A stretch of 64,000 nt of DNA from Trematomus loennbergii (taxonomy: Eukaryota; Chordata; Actinopteri; Perciformes; Nototheniidae), in assembly GCA_012861695.1 (NCBI GenBank), contig JAAOOA010000002.1:34241244-34305243 (forward strand), given 5' to 3'. Below the pieces are notes generated by a model that saw nothing but the letters and a program-made list of their open reading frames with translations, was not told the DNA's origin and searched no databases. A program made the translations under genes and the position numbers. The stretch's first letter is position 1. Each line of letters starts with the position of its first letter. Shown here in pieces: positions 1-21,350 of this stretch.

Positions 1-159
1 AGAGCCCTGACCTCAACCCCATTGAACACCTTTGGGATGAACTAGAATGGAGATTTAGAGCCAAGCCCTCTCGTCCAACATCAGTGTCTGACCTCACAAA
101 TGCTCTTCTGGATGAATGGGCAAACAAATTCCCACAGACACACTCCAAAATCTTATAGA
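1..159 (+). pseudogene. Tc1-like transposase C-terminal fragment
   Basis: About 52 codons remain of the catalytic core end of a Tc1/mariner DDE transposase. The reading frame opens at the window edge and stops at TAG after THSKIL. The family is a cut-and-paste transposase that binds its terminal repeats and inserts at TA. The N-terminal DNA-binding domain and the first two catalytic acids lie outside the window. It is probably a dead copy, since related fish elements continue past this point before stopping; that last point is recalled, not tested. Confidence 0.7.
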
Positions 160-303
160 AAGCCTTCCCTGAAGAGTGGAAGCTGTTATATCTGCAAAAG
201 GGGACCTACTTCATATTAATGCCTAATAATTTGGAATGGGATGTCATAAAAGCTCCTGTAGGTGTAATGTGTAGGTGACCCAATACTTTTGTCTATATAG
301 TGT
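1..303 (+). mobile_element. 3' end of a Tc1/mariner-family transposon, truncated by the window edge
   Basis: From base 3 one frame reads SPDLNPIEHLWDELEWRFRA and continues to a stop near 159. This is the C-terminal signature of Tc1-like transposases, and the E of NPIEHLW is the expected last acid of the DDE catalytic triad. After the stop comes about 140 bp of untranslated tail. It ends in CCAATACTTTTGTCTATATAG near 281-300, which resembles the terminal inverted repeat of fish Tc1 elements. Only the 3' part is in the window, so autonomy cannot be judged. Substitutions relative to the expected motif suggest an old, inactive copy. Confidence 0.85.
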
Positions 304-453
304 GCTTCATTCAGTCCCATTGCCACATGTGTATAAAATCAAGCACCTAGCCATGCAGTCTGCCTTTACAAACATCTGTGAAAGAATGGGTCGTTAGATG
401 TCATTATTGTTAGTGGCTCTTTTCTATTTTCCCCTAGTCTAATCACTCTCAAA

Positions 454-946
454 CAGTGGTGTTAAGTAACTAAGTACATTTACTCATACTGTACTTAAGT
501 AACATTTTTTAGGTAAATGTATTTCACTTGAGTATTTCCATTTTATGTTACTTTGTACTTCTACCCCACTACAATTCAGAGGTAAATAGTGTACTTATAC
601 TCCACTTTTTTGTATGTTGTAGTTACTTTGTAGATTTGGATTAATAATGTGAAATATCAACAAAAAAAAAAAAGATATTTTGTTACACCTGTAGAAACAT
701 TTACAAGCTAGCATACAGTACAACATCATTAAAGTTAGGTCAAACTTGATCAGCTATGATAAACACAATCATGCATCAATAATTATTATCAAAACACATA
801 ATATAAATATTTTTCTCAAAATGGGCCAATTTGTAAATTGAGTAATTTCACTTTTGGCACTTTAACTACATTTTGATGCTCATTTTGAATGCAGGACTTT
901 TACTTGTAACAGAGTATTCCTACACGATATACTTTTCCAACCTCTG
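454..946. mobile_element. hAT-like nonautonomous DNA transposon with 8-bp target-site duplication
   Basis: The element starts CAGTGGTGTTAAGTAACTAA and ends TTTTCCAACCTCTG, giving short imperfect inverted termini (CAGTGGTG against CAGAGGTT). It is flanked by CTCTCAAA at 446-453 and CTCTCACA at 947-954, an 8-bp target duplication with one mismatch. Eight-bp duplications and CAG-type termini are typical of the hAT superfamily. The interior (ACTTAAGTAACATT, GAGTATTTCCATTTTATG and similar) matches a dispersed repeat I recognise from many teleost genomes. There is no ORF, so it is a nonautonomous derivative. An A-rich run lies near 660-674. Confidence 0.75.
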
Positions 947-954
947 CTCTCACA

Positions 955-2904
955 ACACAACAGTTACAGAGAAGAAATCGTTAGTTATTAATTTCTAGAG
1001 GTATGTAAATATAAAGTTACAAGTCTGGTGCTCTCTTTTTCTCTCCAATAAAAATAGAGTTGTTGAAAAGGGTTGTCCTGCCTTGTTCTTTTAATTACTT
1101 AGAAGACCTCTAGCACATTTTTGATGGATGACTTCTCAAAATCATCCAATAGTTGACTATGGGCTGTTTTCTGAATAAGGGAGGCCTTTCTCCCTTCTCA
1201 AAAGGAATTGATGGCCTGGATACTTTTTTTAAATGCATATTCATAAACCACATTTCAAAAACCTAACCTAACTTTGATCTAAATAAACGTTACAAGTATT
1301 TCATAAAATGACTGTGTTATTCACCCTTTTACCACAAGGCGTCGGTATTGCACCATTTATGTTTAGAAAAAAAATCAACGCCTTGCAAGTCTTTCTTTGT
1401 CTTTCCCTGAGCACACACCACCACATGAGCCATGTACAGGCCAGTTTGTGTTAGGTTGGATAATGGCCAGACAGATATTTCCCCCCTTCGTAAATCTCAC
1501 CATTACAAAATCACTTGCCTTAAAAACAACTTACTCTAATAGAATAAATATCTTACATTCCTGATATTTTCCAGTGCAGGTGTCCAGCTCTGGCCCCTTA
1601 TCAAATACAACTCCTGCGGCTCAAGGACACCCCTGGTGACTGCACTTCAGAGGACCTGACAAACAAAAATCTAAAAACCTTGACACATAATACTTCTACT
1701 CTGCATGTCTCAAAACCACAAAGTCAGAAAGCATATTTATTGTGTGATTTGGGTAAAAAAGGCATTTGATTCAGTACAGATGGGACATTAGCTGCAGCTA
1801 GCTGGAAATCATCACAGAGCAATGTTAAGGTCAAACTAGGCCCAGCTCCTCACATTCAAATGTGCCACCTTTTTGAGAATTAGGGAGGAATTATATAATA
1901 TAATTGAATTAAGATTCCAGTTAATAAAAGTAAAATGTAGCTTTTATTTCAGCAAATACTTTATGTAATGCAAGAGTTTTAAACCCATAAATGGAAAGTA
2001 ATGTGGCCTTTAAACCACACATTGGGTTGAATGTGAGTGTTCTTCTTGTGTCTTTTTACCCTGAGCCATCTCTGTGAGGACGATCCACAGAGACAAGGGC
2101 GTTCAGTTGCTCCGTACATTACGTCCAGTCTCCTGACCCTCTGGGGGTTCCTTAGACTTCTGGGGAAGGATTCAGTCAGTGTGGGGTCCCTGAGCAACAC
2201 CCATCTATATGAATAAAGACAGAGCGGCCTCCCGACAGACCGTGCACAATAAAGGGACAGTTGTATTTGCCTCTCTGTAGAGTTTCCAGCTAACTGCCAT
2301 AATGCATTTTGTTTAACAATCCGTTGTGGTCGTTATTTGTCTTTAAAAAGGGGAACTTCCCTTTCTGTGTGACAGTTGGCAGTGTTACCCCGAACAACCC
2401 TCACTGAGGCCCACAACAACTGTATTGAACTTTATAAACAGCCAAACATGACACCTTTTTGAGATTTCTTCCTCCAAAATAATGGAAGTGGATGCTGATA
2501 TAACAAACCCCTCTGTGAGAACAAGAAGATTTTGGAGCCACAAGAGCAGAGTGAGATCCAACACTGCTGTTGGGCTATAAGGCCTGGCTCTGCTTTCAGT
2601 GCTGTAATTCATCCTAAAGGTGTTGGATAGGTTTTGAGGTTAGGGCTCTGTGCAGGCCAGTGAAGTTATTCTACGCCAAACTGAATAAAGAAAACTTGGC
2701 AAACTAGAAAGAGTCTTTGCCAAACTGTTGCCACAAAGTTGGAAGCAAATATTATGATATTGCAGCATTAAGATTTCCCATTATCAGAACTAAGGGACCA
2801 AAAACATGCAAGGAGGGACGTCCACTTACTTCTAGCTTTAAGTGTTGTTGTTGTTGTTAAATAATGGTCCCACAGAGGACACCGTAAGCTAATATAAAGT
2901 TAGC
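955..2904. other. intergenic, no gene seen
   Basis: AT-rich single-copy-looking sequence. The short ORFs here (for example the one at 1979-2200) have no recognisable domain and no splice context. A GTTGTTGTTGTTGTT run lies near 2845. Confidence 0.6.
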
Positions 2905-2914
2905 TAATACAATT

Positions 2915-3045
2915 ACTGGCAAGGCGGTGTTGAAACACCACTGGTTTAAGATTCATACCATGTAGCCTTTTTGTCCTTGGTTCAAATCCAAGGACCTGTT
3001 TACTACTCATTCCATCAACAAAACAATAAAGAAAAAATAATCTGA
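2915..3045 (+). mobile_element. tRNA-derived SINE fragment
   Basis: A Pol III B-box-like GGTTCAAATCC at 2979-2989 follows an A-box-like region (CCACTGGTTTAAGATTC) by a tRNA-like distance. The sequence then runs into an A-rich tail with AATAAAGAAAAAATAATCTG near 3024-3043. This layout of tRNA-like head, short body and A-rich tail fits a fish tRNA-derived SINE. The head is degenerate and cannot fold as a functional tRNA. The body is shorter than expected, suggesting an internal deletion. Confidence 0.5.
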
Positions 3046-4544
3046 AAACAATTATTAAGAAAATGAAGTTTTCAGCATATGTGGAAGCATACTGTATTAA
3101 ATCAGATATTGGCAGTGAATGCAGGAAGAGTCCCTTATCCACATGGAGACTAACAATGAAAATAATGTAAGCCTGACAGAGTGACATGTGTGCTCCCCTA
3201 TGACGGCCCCTGCTGCAGCATCCCTGCCTGTGGGCAGACAACCTGCTGTCTCTTCAGCCACATGCCACCCCACAATGCCTCTCTCTCCTATGCCTTCACA
3301 CCCAGAATAAAAGCCCTGCAAGACCAGGCAAACCCCCAGCCTGCAGGCCTCACGCTGCTTATGGATCAAAGACTGAAACCTTGGGGTTTCTCTGTTATAG
3401 ACGTGTGTCTGATTATACAGCGGCCAAACAAACGCACACCCCCACCCCATTACATCCTTAAAAACTCCCCCAGTCCCTGCCCACTCCTTTGCCTCTTACC
3501 AAAGCACTTCCCAGCTGCTGTGATTTGAATATGAGGGCCCCTCCAAAGAAAAGAGGGCATCTGGCACACGCCTTAAAGGCTAAGAAAAATAGTTAAACTG
3601 CTCCTGTCATGGAAATGTTCTCAAATAAGATTAAGCCTCTTTAAAAAGGCAAAGCGGTAAAATGAACATAAGCCCTTAAATAAGTTCTGACAAAAAGCAA
3701 CTAGAGGGGACACCTGGGTACCATCGATATCCACACAATGAGTGGTTGCTTGGAGTGGTCGTACACGTCAAGAGCTTTGCTTTGCAAATTGGAATCGTGT
3801 ATAAAGGTCAGCACAGAAAATCTTATTTTTTTAGTTCTAATTTAAGGACATGTCAGCAGTAATTGTGTAATCTTTCTCAAAAGGAGGCTTTCAGCTGAGA
3901 TTTATAAGGCTACCTGCCCCCATCTGCACTCCTGCTCATTAACATACAGTTGCTGTGTAACAGTTAAAAAGTCCAGTTTCTAAATGGATCTCATTTATTA
4001 CACATTGTGTGTACAAAATGTTTTGTTCTCACAGTTCATGTCCAAGAAAGACACTTTATTGGCCTTACTGATTATATTTTGAGACATTCCTCCAAATAGT
4101 AATAATAGATAACAATTAGATGGCTTTCAAGTAAAGGTTATTTCCATTGAAGTAAAAACAAACGCATGAAACCTTATGTTTAATGCTCACTTGTACAGCA
4201 CAAATATTTCGTGAAGATTTTACTGAAAATAGATTTTGTTTCAGTAAAATATTAAACAGATGAGAAGATTTAGCAGGTATCAGAGACGGGTTTGGGGAGG
4301 GGGGGTTTGAGAAGTGGTCCACTTCAATAATTGAATAGCTATTATTATTAGTTATTGTACATACATTTGTAATTTGTCCCTCCCACGCAACTTCAGAGCG
4401 GTTGATAGATGAACAATGTGGTGTGGCGTTTACAGACAATGCAGTGTGCCTCCTTTTATTGAGGATCACTTCACCTCCCACTTGGTGCTTAAAAGGGCCA
4501 CAAAGACCAAGCAGACATGTATTCAACCAAATGTATTTATCACA
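3046..4544. other. intergenic, no gene seen
   Basis: Overlapping ORFs of 113-117 codons at 2900-3528 occur on both strands over the same bases, show no domain and overlap the SINE. They look like chance. I see no RNA gene. Confidence 0.55.
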
Positions 4545-4640
4545 AGACTTTGAGTTGCATTATGGGAAATGTAGGATCCAGAGGTTTTAGAGTTCAACCC
4601 ATATTACGGATTTAAAGTCAGGATAATTTGACTTTTTTTC
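4545..4640. repeat. dispersed repeat relic, copy A
   Basis: The segment containing GCATTATGGGAAATGTAGGA and then TCAACCCATATTACGGA aligns by eye with 31000-31100, which has GCATTGTGGGAAGTGTAGAA and then TGACTCATACTAGGGA. Two diverged copies in one window indicate an interspersed repeat. I cannot name the class. Confidence 0.45.
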
Positions 4641-5640
4641 TTTTCTTTTTCTTTCAAAAGAATCCCCCAGCTTTATGGAAGTGTATTATCTCTTTAATAT
4701 GTTATGGACCTACGTTTGGTTCAGGGATTGAATTTGAACCCATGACTTTTCAATACCTCACGAAGGCCTAAGCCCACATTACATTTTATTACCACTCATG
4801 GAGATCACACCGGGTTTACAATCAGAAGAGATTCTGCTGTTAATCATAAACACATTTTTGCCATGTGCAAATGTTTTCATGATACAAAACCAAACATGAG
4901 CCACACAGAGAAGTGTATCAGATTCTCATGTGCTGTAAAGCGACTCAGAACAGAGTTATGTATCTTTAAACAAAGAGCTCAAGTGTTGATGAAAGTCTAG
5001 ATTAGTATCACATATTTGTCATTGTGAGGAGCAGCTGTAAAACTCAATTTTCCTGTTGTACCAGTTTGCATCATCTGGGTTTTGTGTCAGGTAAAGAGTT
5101 TTGAGTGGGGTTTAAATGACTTTTGACATGCAGCACTTGATAGATTTATGCAAGCACAGACTGGGACATGTAGAAATTAAGATGACTCTGCATTACGTGT
5201 CATATAAAAGTCAATTATGATCCAGAATCGTTTCCTTCAGTATCTACAAAGCACTCATGCCGTTTAAGATGTGATTAAATTAATGAAAACAGATGTCTCC
5301 CACACAAATGTGTCATCAGTTTATTTTTGCTGAACGAGAGGTTGCCACTACATATGTTCCTCCTCCACGTGAGCTCAGTGGACATCCTCTCCCCAAGGCC
5401 AAGGTAACACTGAGGAATCAGCAAAGTGAGAGTTCAGGGAGGTCAACAAGTGGGTGTGGAATGCAAGTGTTTCCCACGCGGGCGGCGTATACCTCGGCAC
5501 GCAAGCCCTGAGAAAGCATGTGTCAGGCCTCAGTACAGCAAACTTGAAATGCACGAGGTCTGCTCAGAGGTTTTACCCAATAGGCCACAGCGTCTGAGGA
5601 GCCATTGGGTTAATTCAAACAATGTGGGAAGCCGGACGAT
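4641..5640. other. intergenic, no gene seen
   Basis: AT-rich sequence with two short overlapping ORFs (5293-5674) that carry no recognisable domain. Confidence 0.55.
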
Positions 5641-5735
5641 GGTGGTGGAGAAAGTACTCACATCATATACTTAAATAAAGTGAATGAAACACTCCATTGC
5701 AAGTACAAAGTCCAGCATTCCAATCAATACAAAAT
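5641..5735 (-). mobile_element. second, truncated copy of the 454-946 hAT-like repeat family
   Basis: GAGAAAGTACTCACATC, ACTCCATTGCAAGTACAAAG and TCCAGCATTCCAA match, in diverged form, the reverse complement of the right end of the 454-946 element (GTTACAAGTAAAAGTCCTGC and GCATTCAAAATGAG). Only one end is preserved and no target duplication is visible. Confidence 0.5.
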
Positions 5736-5816
5736 CTAAATATGGGGATATTTAGGGGCTGTTTAGAGAGCTTAGAGAAAATATTTCTGTGGCAGTAATG
5801 CGGAAATGTTGCCTTA

Positions 5817-14859
<9,043 letters not shown>

Positions 14860-14904
14860 GCATTACACTCAACGGCCACTTTTCTTTGTACACCTGTGCG
14901 ATAC
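14860..14904. mobile_element. short relic of a fish DNA-transposon terminus
   Basis: The phrase CACTCAACGGCCACTTTTCT, then TTGTACACCTGTGCGATAC, is close to the end sequence of a very common fish repeat (recalled as CACTCAACGGCCACTTTATT). Only about 45 bp can be recognised. It sits inside a 130-codon ORF (14771-15163), which I therefore do not credit as a gene. Confidence 0.4.
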
Positions 14905-16134
14905 AATACACAGTGTAGGAGAAGAAGGAACAAATGCATCTTTCTTTTGTGGATTATCAAGAGTGACACTGCATTTGGAAAGACAAGTTGGATTTAATTT
15001 AAATTATAGAGGCGTATTTCAGTGCTGCAAGCTCCACACATTAGAATCCTGTCTCTTCCATAGCAGAGGCAGAGATCTTAGACATCTTTATACCTCAAAA
15101 TATCTGCTTATGAATCAAACACTGTATGACCAGATACGTTTGTTGGATCTGACTCCTCTTTAAAACTTCCCGAGACTCACTGTTGCAGAAGGAAGTCTCT
15201 CAGATGTAAATCTTCATCGTAATGTTGACTCTCCAGACTATAGATAACCCTCCGAGTCTTTCAAAGCTCCTACACCCGTCCAACTGTTTAGCTGTGCCCT
15301 CCTTCACATGCACACCCTGTCAGTCTGACACTGTTACAGACGTACATGACTTGATGAGACAGCTCTGATATTACCATAGCAGAGCATTGCTGCATCTAAA
15401 GGAACATGATCGAAACGTGACACATCCTCCCTGACGATTTCTTCAGCGTTATATATACTGTACAGCCCCAGTGACTGAGATAACACATCATTATCTATTT
15501 TCAGTGGGCTTAACCAGGTCTACGCTGTTATTATGTATGCAGTGTTGAGACTTGGAGGAGAAGGGTTATGGACAGGGAAGTGACGAAGACAACATTTTCC
15601 TCCTAACTGCTGATTAGTATAGATAACCTGGATTGTCACTGCAAACCTATATTTTTGGCACATTGGCTTTCCTGTTCTGTGTTTTGTCATGTGGATTCAG
15701 TCCCGCACTTTTCAATCAAATGCAAATTTAATTAGTCAAGATTTTATTATGTAGTTTATATTATCAGGTGAACCTTTGCTGAGATGGTTGTGACACTCTC
15801 ATACCTTACAGCTGAAACTTCAGCAGTTGTAAAGGTGAGAAAACTTAATTCAGTTCAGTGGATTCAAATGAGATTGATTCCAATTCCACCTCTTTAAGAT
15901 AAATATGAAGGTGTGGCAGCTGGTTAGCTTATATTATTTAAAAAGACTGGACTCAGGGGGGAAAAGATAGTCTGTCTATCACCAATGGTAAAAATGTTAA
16001 TCCAAGTATCTCTACAATTCAAAAATCATACTTTCGTTGGGAGTCCAGGGAGTCAATGCTGCCAGCCAAAAATCTTAAATAATCTGCCACGTAATGCCCC
16101 ACTGAACAACGTTATTTTAAAGATTATTTAAAAT
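14905..16134. other. intergenic, no gene seen
   Basis: Nothing recognisable. The 15000-15480 stretch is less AT-rich than its surroundings but has no open frame beyond the chance ORF ending at 15163. Confidence 0.5.
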
Positions 16135-16390
16135 ATATATGTGTAAGTATATATATATATATATAAATATATGTAAATGAATGCTTTAGAGGTGTTGGTA
16201 GGCAGATTGTGTTTCCATAGGACTGAGCCAGGCAGACGTTTCCCTTAGCTAAACTAACATTATGCTTGTATTAGCTTCATATTTACAGTATCTACATGAG
16301 ATTGGTATCAATCTTCTCATCTAACTCTCTGCAGGAAGCAAATAAGGGTATTTCCAAAAATGTCTAACTAATCCTGAGTTTTCACACCTC
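16135..16390 (-). repeat. dispersed teleost repeat, family R, minus orientation (copy 1)
   Basis: Read on the minus strand it runs GACATTTTTGGAAATACCCT, GAGAGTTAGATGAGAAGATT, GATACCAATCTCATGTAGAT, TAGTTTAGCTAAGGGAAACG and GCCTGGCTCAGTCC. This matches a well-known interspersed fish repeat. Diverged relatives occur at 32975-33270, 38020-38185 and 50105-50290. An AT microsatellite (16149-16175) abuts its 3' end. No ORF or terminal repeat is visible. Confidence 0.6.
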
Positions 16391-17340
16391 AGGCAAAGAG
16401 TTCAGTGTTTTAAATGGCTTGAAATTTGACACTAGGCGTTACGCTGTTGTCTCCTGACACAATCACCAGTCCTGACAGCTTAATCTCCTCCCTTTTCTTT
16501 ATGGGAGTTTTGGAGAAACCATTGGACTGTCCAATTTTTTAAATGTGTAAGAGTGCGAGAGCACCTTCCAGTTTCAGCTCCATTGTGTCCAGGCTCTGGG
16601 ACTGCAGCCAAGCATTCTTTGGAAGGGAGAAGTTCATTGATATTGTGCTAATGAATTGCTCAAGTGGTTTATCACTGGTGGCTCATGATGAAGGCTGAAA
16701 GTCCCTGAGTTGTTCGACTGTGGTACATGGTTTAATGTTTTACTCTTCCTGTGGCTGTAAAAGTCTGCATCTATACAAGTGGAATGTGTGAATCATGGCA
16801 AACCGCTTTGACAATGACACAAAGGACGCTGGAGTCACTGTGATGTATTAAAAAAGCAGGAATGTTGAGTGCTGTCCAACCAGAGGATGTGTGCAATGTA
16901 AACATAATCTCAATGAAACTCACAGGATTTCTGAAGTGTCTTTGAGCAAAACAAACAGTCCAGCACTGCTGCACTTTAATCCCTCTGAAATAATTCACTT
17001 TGGCCAAACCAACTCTCACATATGGACTTTGATTAGGATTTTGATTAGGATTTGAGCTGATATTGTTTTCACTTTGCATGTGTTTATATTTCTGTCTGTC
17101 TGTGGACATATTATGTCAGAGTGATAGCGTTGGAACCGAGGCAGTCAGAAAACTTTACAGATGTGTAGTTGCGAATTTGCGATAATGATGAAGGCATGTT
17201 TGAAGATAGGTGTGGTTTCGAGCAAGGGCTAAATGCTTAAGTTGCAAAATTTTTGCTGGATGAAAAAAACATTGGTATTTTTATCTTGTTCCATTGCCCC
17301 ATTTGACAAAAAAAGATAAATAAATTATAATGACCCTCTA
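16391..17340. other. intergenic, no gene seen
   Basis: A 112-codon minus ORF (16771-17109) shows no domain. A small direct duplication of GATTAGGATTT lies near 17031-17053. Confidence 0.5.
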
Positions 17341-17342
17341 TA

Positions 17343-17626
17343 GAGTGCCACAGTGATGCGTCCTAAAACCCGGAAGTAAACTCTAATCGATAGATTTATG
17401 ATCGATAGATTTATGATTTGAAAATTATAAAAGTAGGGTAGACATGTGGATATTATCCGGCTGAACAAAACGTGATCTGTCTCTTCAATTTGTGTCAACC
17501 ACAGACCTTATTTCGAGCTATTTTCCAAAATCCTATGGAGAAATTGCATTGGTTTTTGTCGAAGGAACCGGAAGTGGTAAAATGCTAACTTACTTCCGGG
17601 TTTTAGGACGCGTCACTGTGGCACTC
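17343..17626. mobile_element. 284-bp MITE-like element with 37-bp terminal inverted repeats
   Basis: The left terminus (17343-17379, beginning GAGTGCCACAGTGATGCGTC) and right terminus (17590-17626) are reverse complements at 36 of 37 positions. Both are flanked by TA, as expected for Tc1/mariner-type target duplication, although other superfamilies cannot be excluded. The interior has no ORF and contains a tandem duplication of ATCGATAGATTTATG near 17386-17417. The near-perfect termini imply a fairly recent insertion. Confidence 0.8.
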
Positions 17627-20600
17627 TATTAGCAGTGTGCTTTGATTAGCTGTATCAAAAAGAGAACTAAATTACAAAAGTAAAATCTCAACATGGTCTA
17701 GTCTAATTGAATTACTCTTCTGCTCTACAATAGGTGTCAAATTCCAGCAACATTCCTCAGACTGCTTTACAACAGCGACCTCGGCTGCAGTAAATGGGCA
17801 CCATCCTGCAACAACAAGTCTTAAATGTACATTGTGTTTATAGAGAAAACAAAGCAGGACCTCCTAACAAACCAGCCACTGCTTAGTCAGGGTGTGGTGG
17901 ACGTCGCCCCAGCAAAGTGCCACATATAGCTAATCCACTCCATGTGTTTGAAACCTGACACACTGCCGGAGAGTGTAGGCACAACAGAACGGATGGTGAT
18001 GGAGGACTCCCCTGTGACCCATCAATATAGAATAGCACCGCTTAATGATCATATTCCTCATCTTCCATCACCCCAAGACCTGCAGCCTGCTCTGCTCCAG
18101 CATGCAGGATACAGCCAAGGGCCATAAAGAAAGAGACTACAGGGGCCACAGAATGGGCAGGCGGCAGTAGATGGCCTGATAAGTGGGTCGTAAAAAATAT
18201 CAAAGGTTTCCTAATTCAAGTAAAAAATGTTTTTAAACAAATGTGTTTGTCTGAAAACTATGTTTTTTTTTATTTTACATAGGACATTTCTATATTATTT
18301 AAATTAGTATTTCGACCAACCACAGGAAAAGGGTGATGTCACATGCACCAATCAGAGCTCTGCAACATTTGAATTTAGCTACATCAGACAAACCACATCT
18401 GATCTACACAGTCCTTGCAAAGTAGATAACCTTGGTTTTTGAGTGATATACATAATAAACAACATGCTGAATTAGTTGTGAATATCAAAAGAAAGGTTTG
18501 GTTTAACTTTTTGTGTTTTATGTTTTAAGAAAAGGTTGGAACGATTATCAAGTAAGATGATAAGCCATTTCTTTTTTTAAATATTAATTTACTAGCGTTT
18601 TCTGAGCATTCAGCAAGATGGGAAAATCACATGATCACCTGTAGCCTCTTGTCAGGGAATTGTAAAATATTGTATGACCATTAACTGAACTGTTGCTAGT
18701 CTTATTATGTATCTTTTTCTCCTGAGGTCTCGTGCTAAGGAAAACAGTGCATTGTTTTAGACGCCATCATCAAACAAGATGATAGACATGTTGTGCTCTT
18801 GCGCTTTTCTCTCGCAGTTTTACGTCATTTCTTCTTTTTAGGGTGGTGTTTTAAAATATTCCCAACAAAAAAGAAGGAATCTTCCAATCTCTTCTGCCTG
18901 AGTCATCCACAGATATAATTACCCAGCTGTTCTAGGCATGTATTATTTTCATCCAGCTGGGAAAATTAGCAATAATCACAAGTTTGAGCATGACAGCAAA
19001 GTTTCAGCCGGCCAATCAAGACAATAGTTTTGAATCCCGCAAACCCAGAAAAATGTACCACAGATCCCTCTCTCAGCATCTCTCGTCCCACGTGTCCGAT
19101 TCTTAATCAGAAACAGGCAGACTGGATCAGGTCCCACATGTGGAAGACTGGATTATAAAAGCTGTGAACAATTAACATGCACAAGGGTCTGCCCTGCCTC
19201 AATGAGAAAGGAATGGTATCTGCTTATGTTAATTTCTCAGGATTAATTTAAGGAGCTTTTAAGGGCACTTCAGTGGGAGGGATTTTTCTAAGTAGAGTGA
19301 CTCTTTTCCCTGCTTTGTCACCCACATGAAAACCTAGCATTACTGAAACAACTGTACATGCAGTACTTCTCCATGCATACATAATGAGTTAAGTGTGAGC
19401 AGCAAACTCCCTGGTGCCACCAAACAACAGCATTTTGGCACAACAGGGATGTGTGTGTTTCTGTGTTTCTGTGTTTCTGTGGTGTTGGCTCAGTACTGGT
19501 ATGGCGCCATGTTTGGCTCCATGGCTGCGGCTCCAGATGTGAATGACTGCTCAACACACCCTAAGGAGGAGGAGGAGGATAGGGAAGAGTTTGCAGCAGG
19601 ATTGAGAGGGAGGAGGAAACGCTGCAGGGAAATTGAAACGTGACCCCATCGTCCTCAATGCTCCCTGCCCCGCCCTGTGGGACACATAACTCACTCTGAG
19701 GAGACTTTCAAGGGACTGTACGGAAATGATTTGGGTAGGGATAGGGTCGGAGATGTTTGTTTAAAAAAAGCAAAGCCCTGGCAGTGTGGTGAAAATATTT
19801 TCTTTGGACCCCCCTCTTGACTGAAACAATCAGATCACTTTCAGTTCAACCTGTTAGATTTGATACAACCTCTGTGAGGCAATCATCTCGATGCTGACAA
19901 ACTTTAAAGCCTTTCCTTCCTCTGCTGCTCTCAGTTTTCAATGCTGTGGCAGATCTTTGGCACCAGTGTCTTAACTCAATAAGAGGGATATTCCTGTGCA
20001 GCTTATCTAGCAGCTACCTGTCTAAAAACTAGTCATGATGAGGTTAAATCGCCTCTTAAAATATGTCAAATACAATATTTCAGTTACTCAAACATTAACA
20101 ATTAGTTCTACATAATTTAATTTGACTGAATCCAATTTATATCTTAATGGAACAATAATATAACTAGCAACACGCACATCGGAAGTTAATTGTTTCTTCA
20201 ACAACAATCATAAAGAAATATTTTTCATGGTAGACTAAAACTAAATAAAGTTTTGAAATAGGAACAATAAATGCTGCTTTTGTCAAAGCATAAAAAAGCT
20301 GATGTGAAGATGAATTAACTGTTTGTAAGAATGAACTAATTACTGTTTAACTCGAAATCAACAACCTTCATTCATCTAACTGATCACATATTGCTGCTAA
20401 TTAGTAAGTTGGTACATTATCCTCCATCAGACCACCCACCCTTAAAACCCTCCCCCTATTCTGCCCCCTTATCATTTTCATACCAAAACAAAGCCAATAA
20501 TATCATCTCTTGTAATAGAAACGGTTATAAAACAAAGTTGAACAGATCCCTGTTTTCAACCTCCACCAATGGACGCCAGCCAATCCTGCTGTAAATCACC

Positions 20601-21327
20601 CACAGTAAGAACATTCCTTTTATCGCGTTAACTCTCCGTTCTTGTTAGGGGCCAAATATTGGTGATTTACATATGCAATTAGCAGTACTGTAAGGGCACA
20701 TTTCAGCCCGACAAAAGTCGCTATGGTCCAAAAGAGCAATGCAATTAGAGCCAAGTGTCTAAGCATGCCCGCCCGATTCAATTACTCATGTGCAGCTGAC
20801 AATCAGTTTCTGGCTGTTTGAGATGCTCGACTAATGAAAGACATCAGGACATGCTGCATACTTGCTTTACACATGCCAGACACAGTCATCAAAATAACAA
20901 CAGATTACTTTTAGGTGGAGGAAATCTTTTGATAAATTAGTTGAACATAAGGTTTCAAATATTCTTTGGTGTTACTAATAGTGACGTTTTTTAAATTTAT
21001 TTTTATTGTGCAACATGATCAAGTAAATAAGAACAGATGTTACGTTTAATTTTAGATCCAGAATGCTTTTATTGTCAACCTTTAACAGTTTTACATTACA
21101 AGAAGGAAATAAAAGTATTTGCTGAATACATTTTCTTGCTCACAACCAAGTTATAAAGGAAGTAATAAAAAAACAAGAATACTCAGAAGAGACAGAAGCC
21201 TCTATGGAGCATGCTGAGCTCATTGTTTTTCATCCTTTGCATAAAGTTCAGAAAGTTCATGTCCCACAGTTTCAAACTGACATCATAGAGAGATGAGCTT
21301 TGATTAAAAGTAAGGAGGGTCTGTTTT
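17627..21327. other. 3.7 kb intergenic, no gene seen
   Basis: Short ORFs only, with no recognisable domain. A TTTCTGTG tandem repeat lies near 19457-19480. The rest is AT-rich with no signal I can name. Confidence 0.5.
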
Positions 21328-21350
21328 ACGGTGGCCCGGAAGTGCAAGAC

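Noticed and set aside
2915..3000. Functional tRNA gene
   Set aside because: Only a B-box-like and a weak A-box-like motif are present. The acceptor and anticodon stems do not pair, so it was called a SINE fragment.
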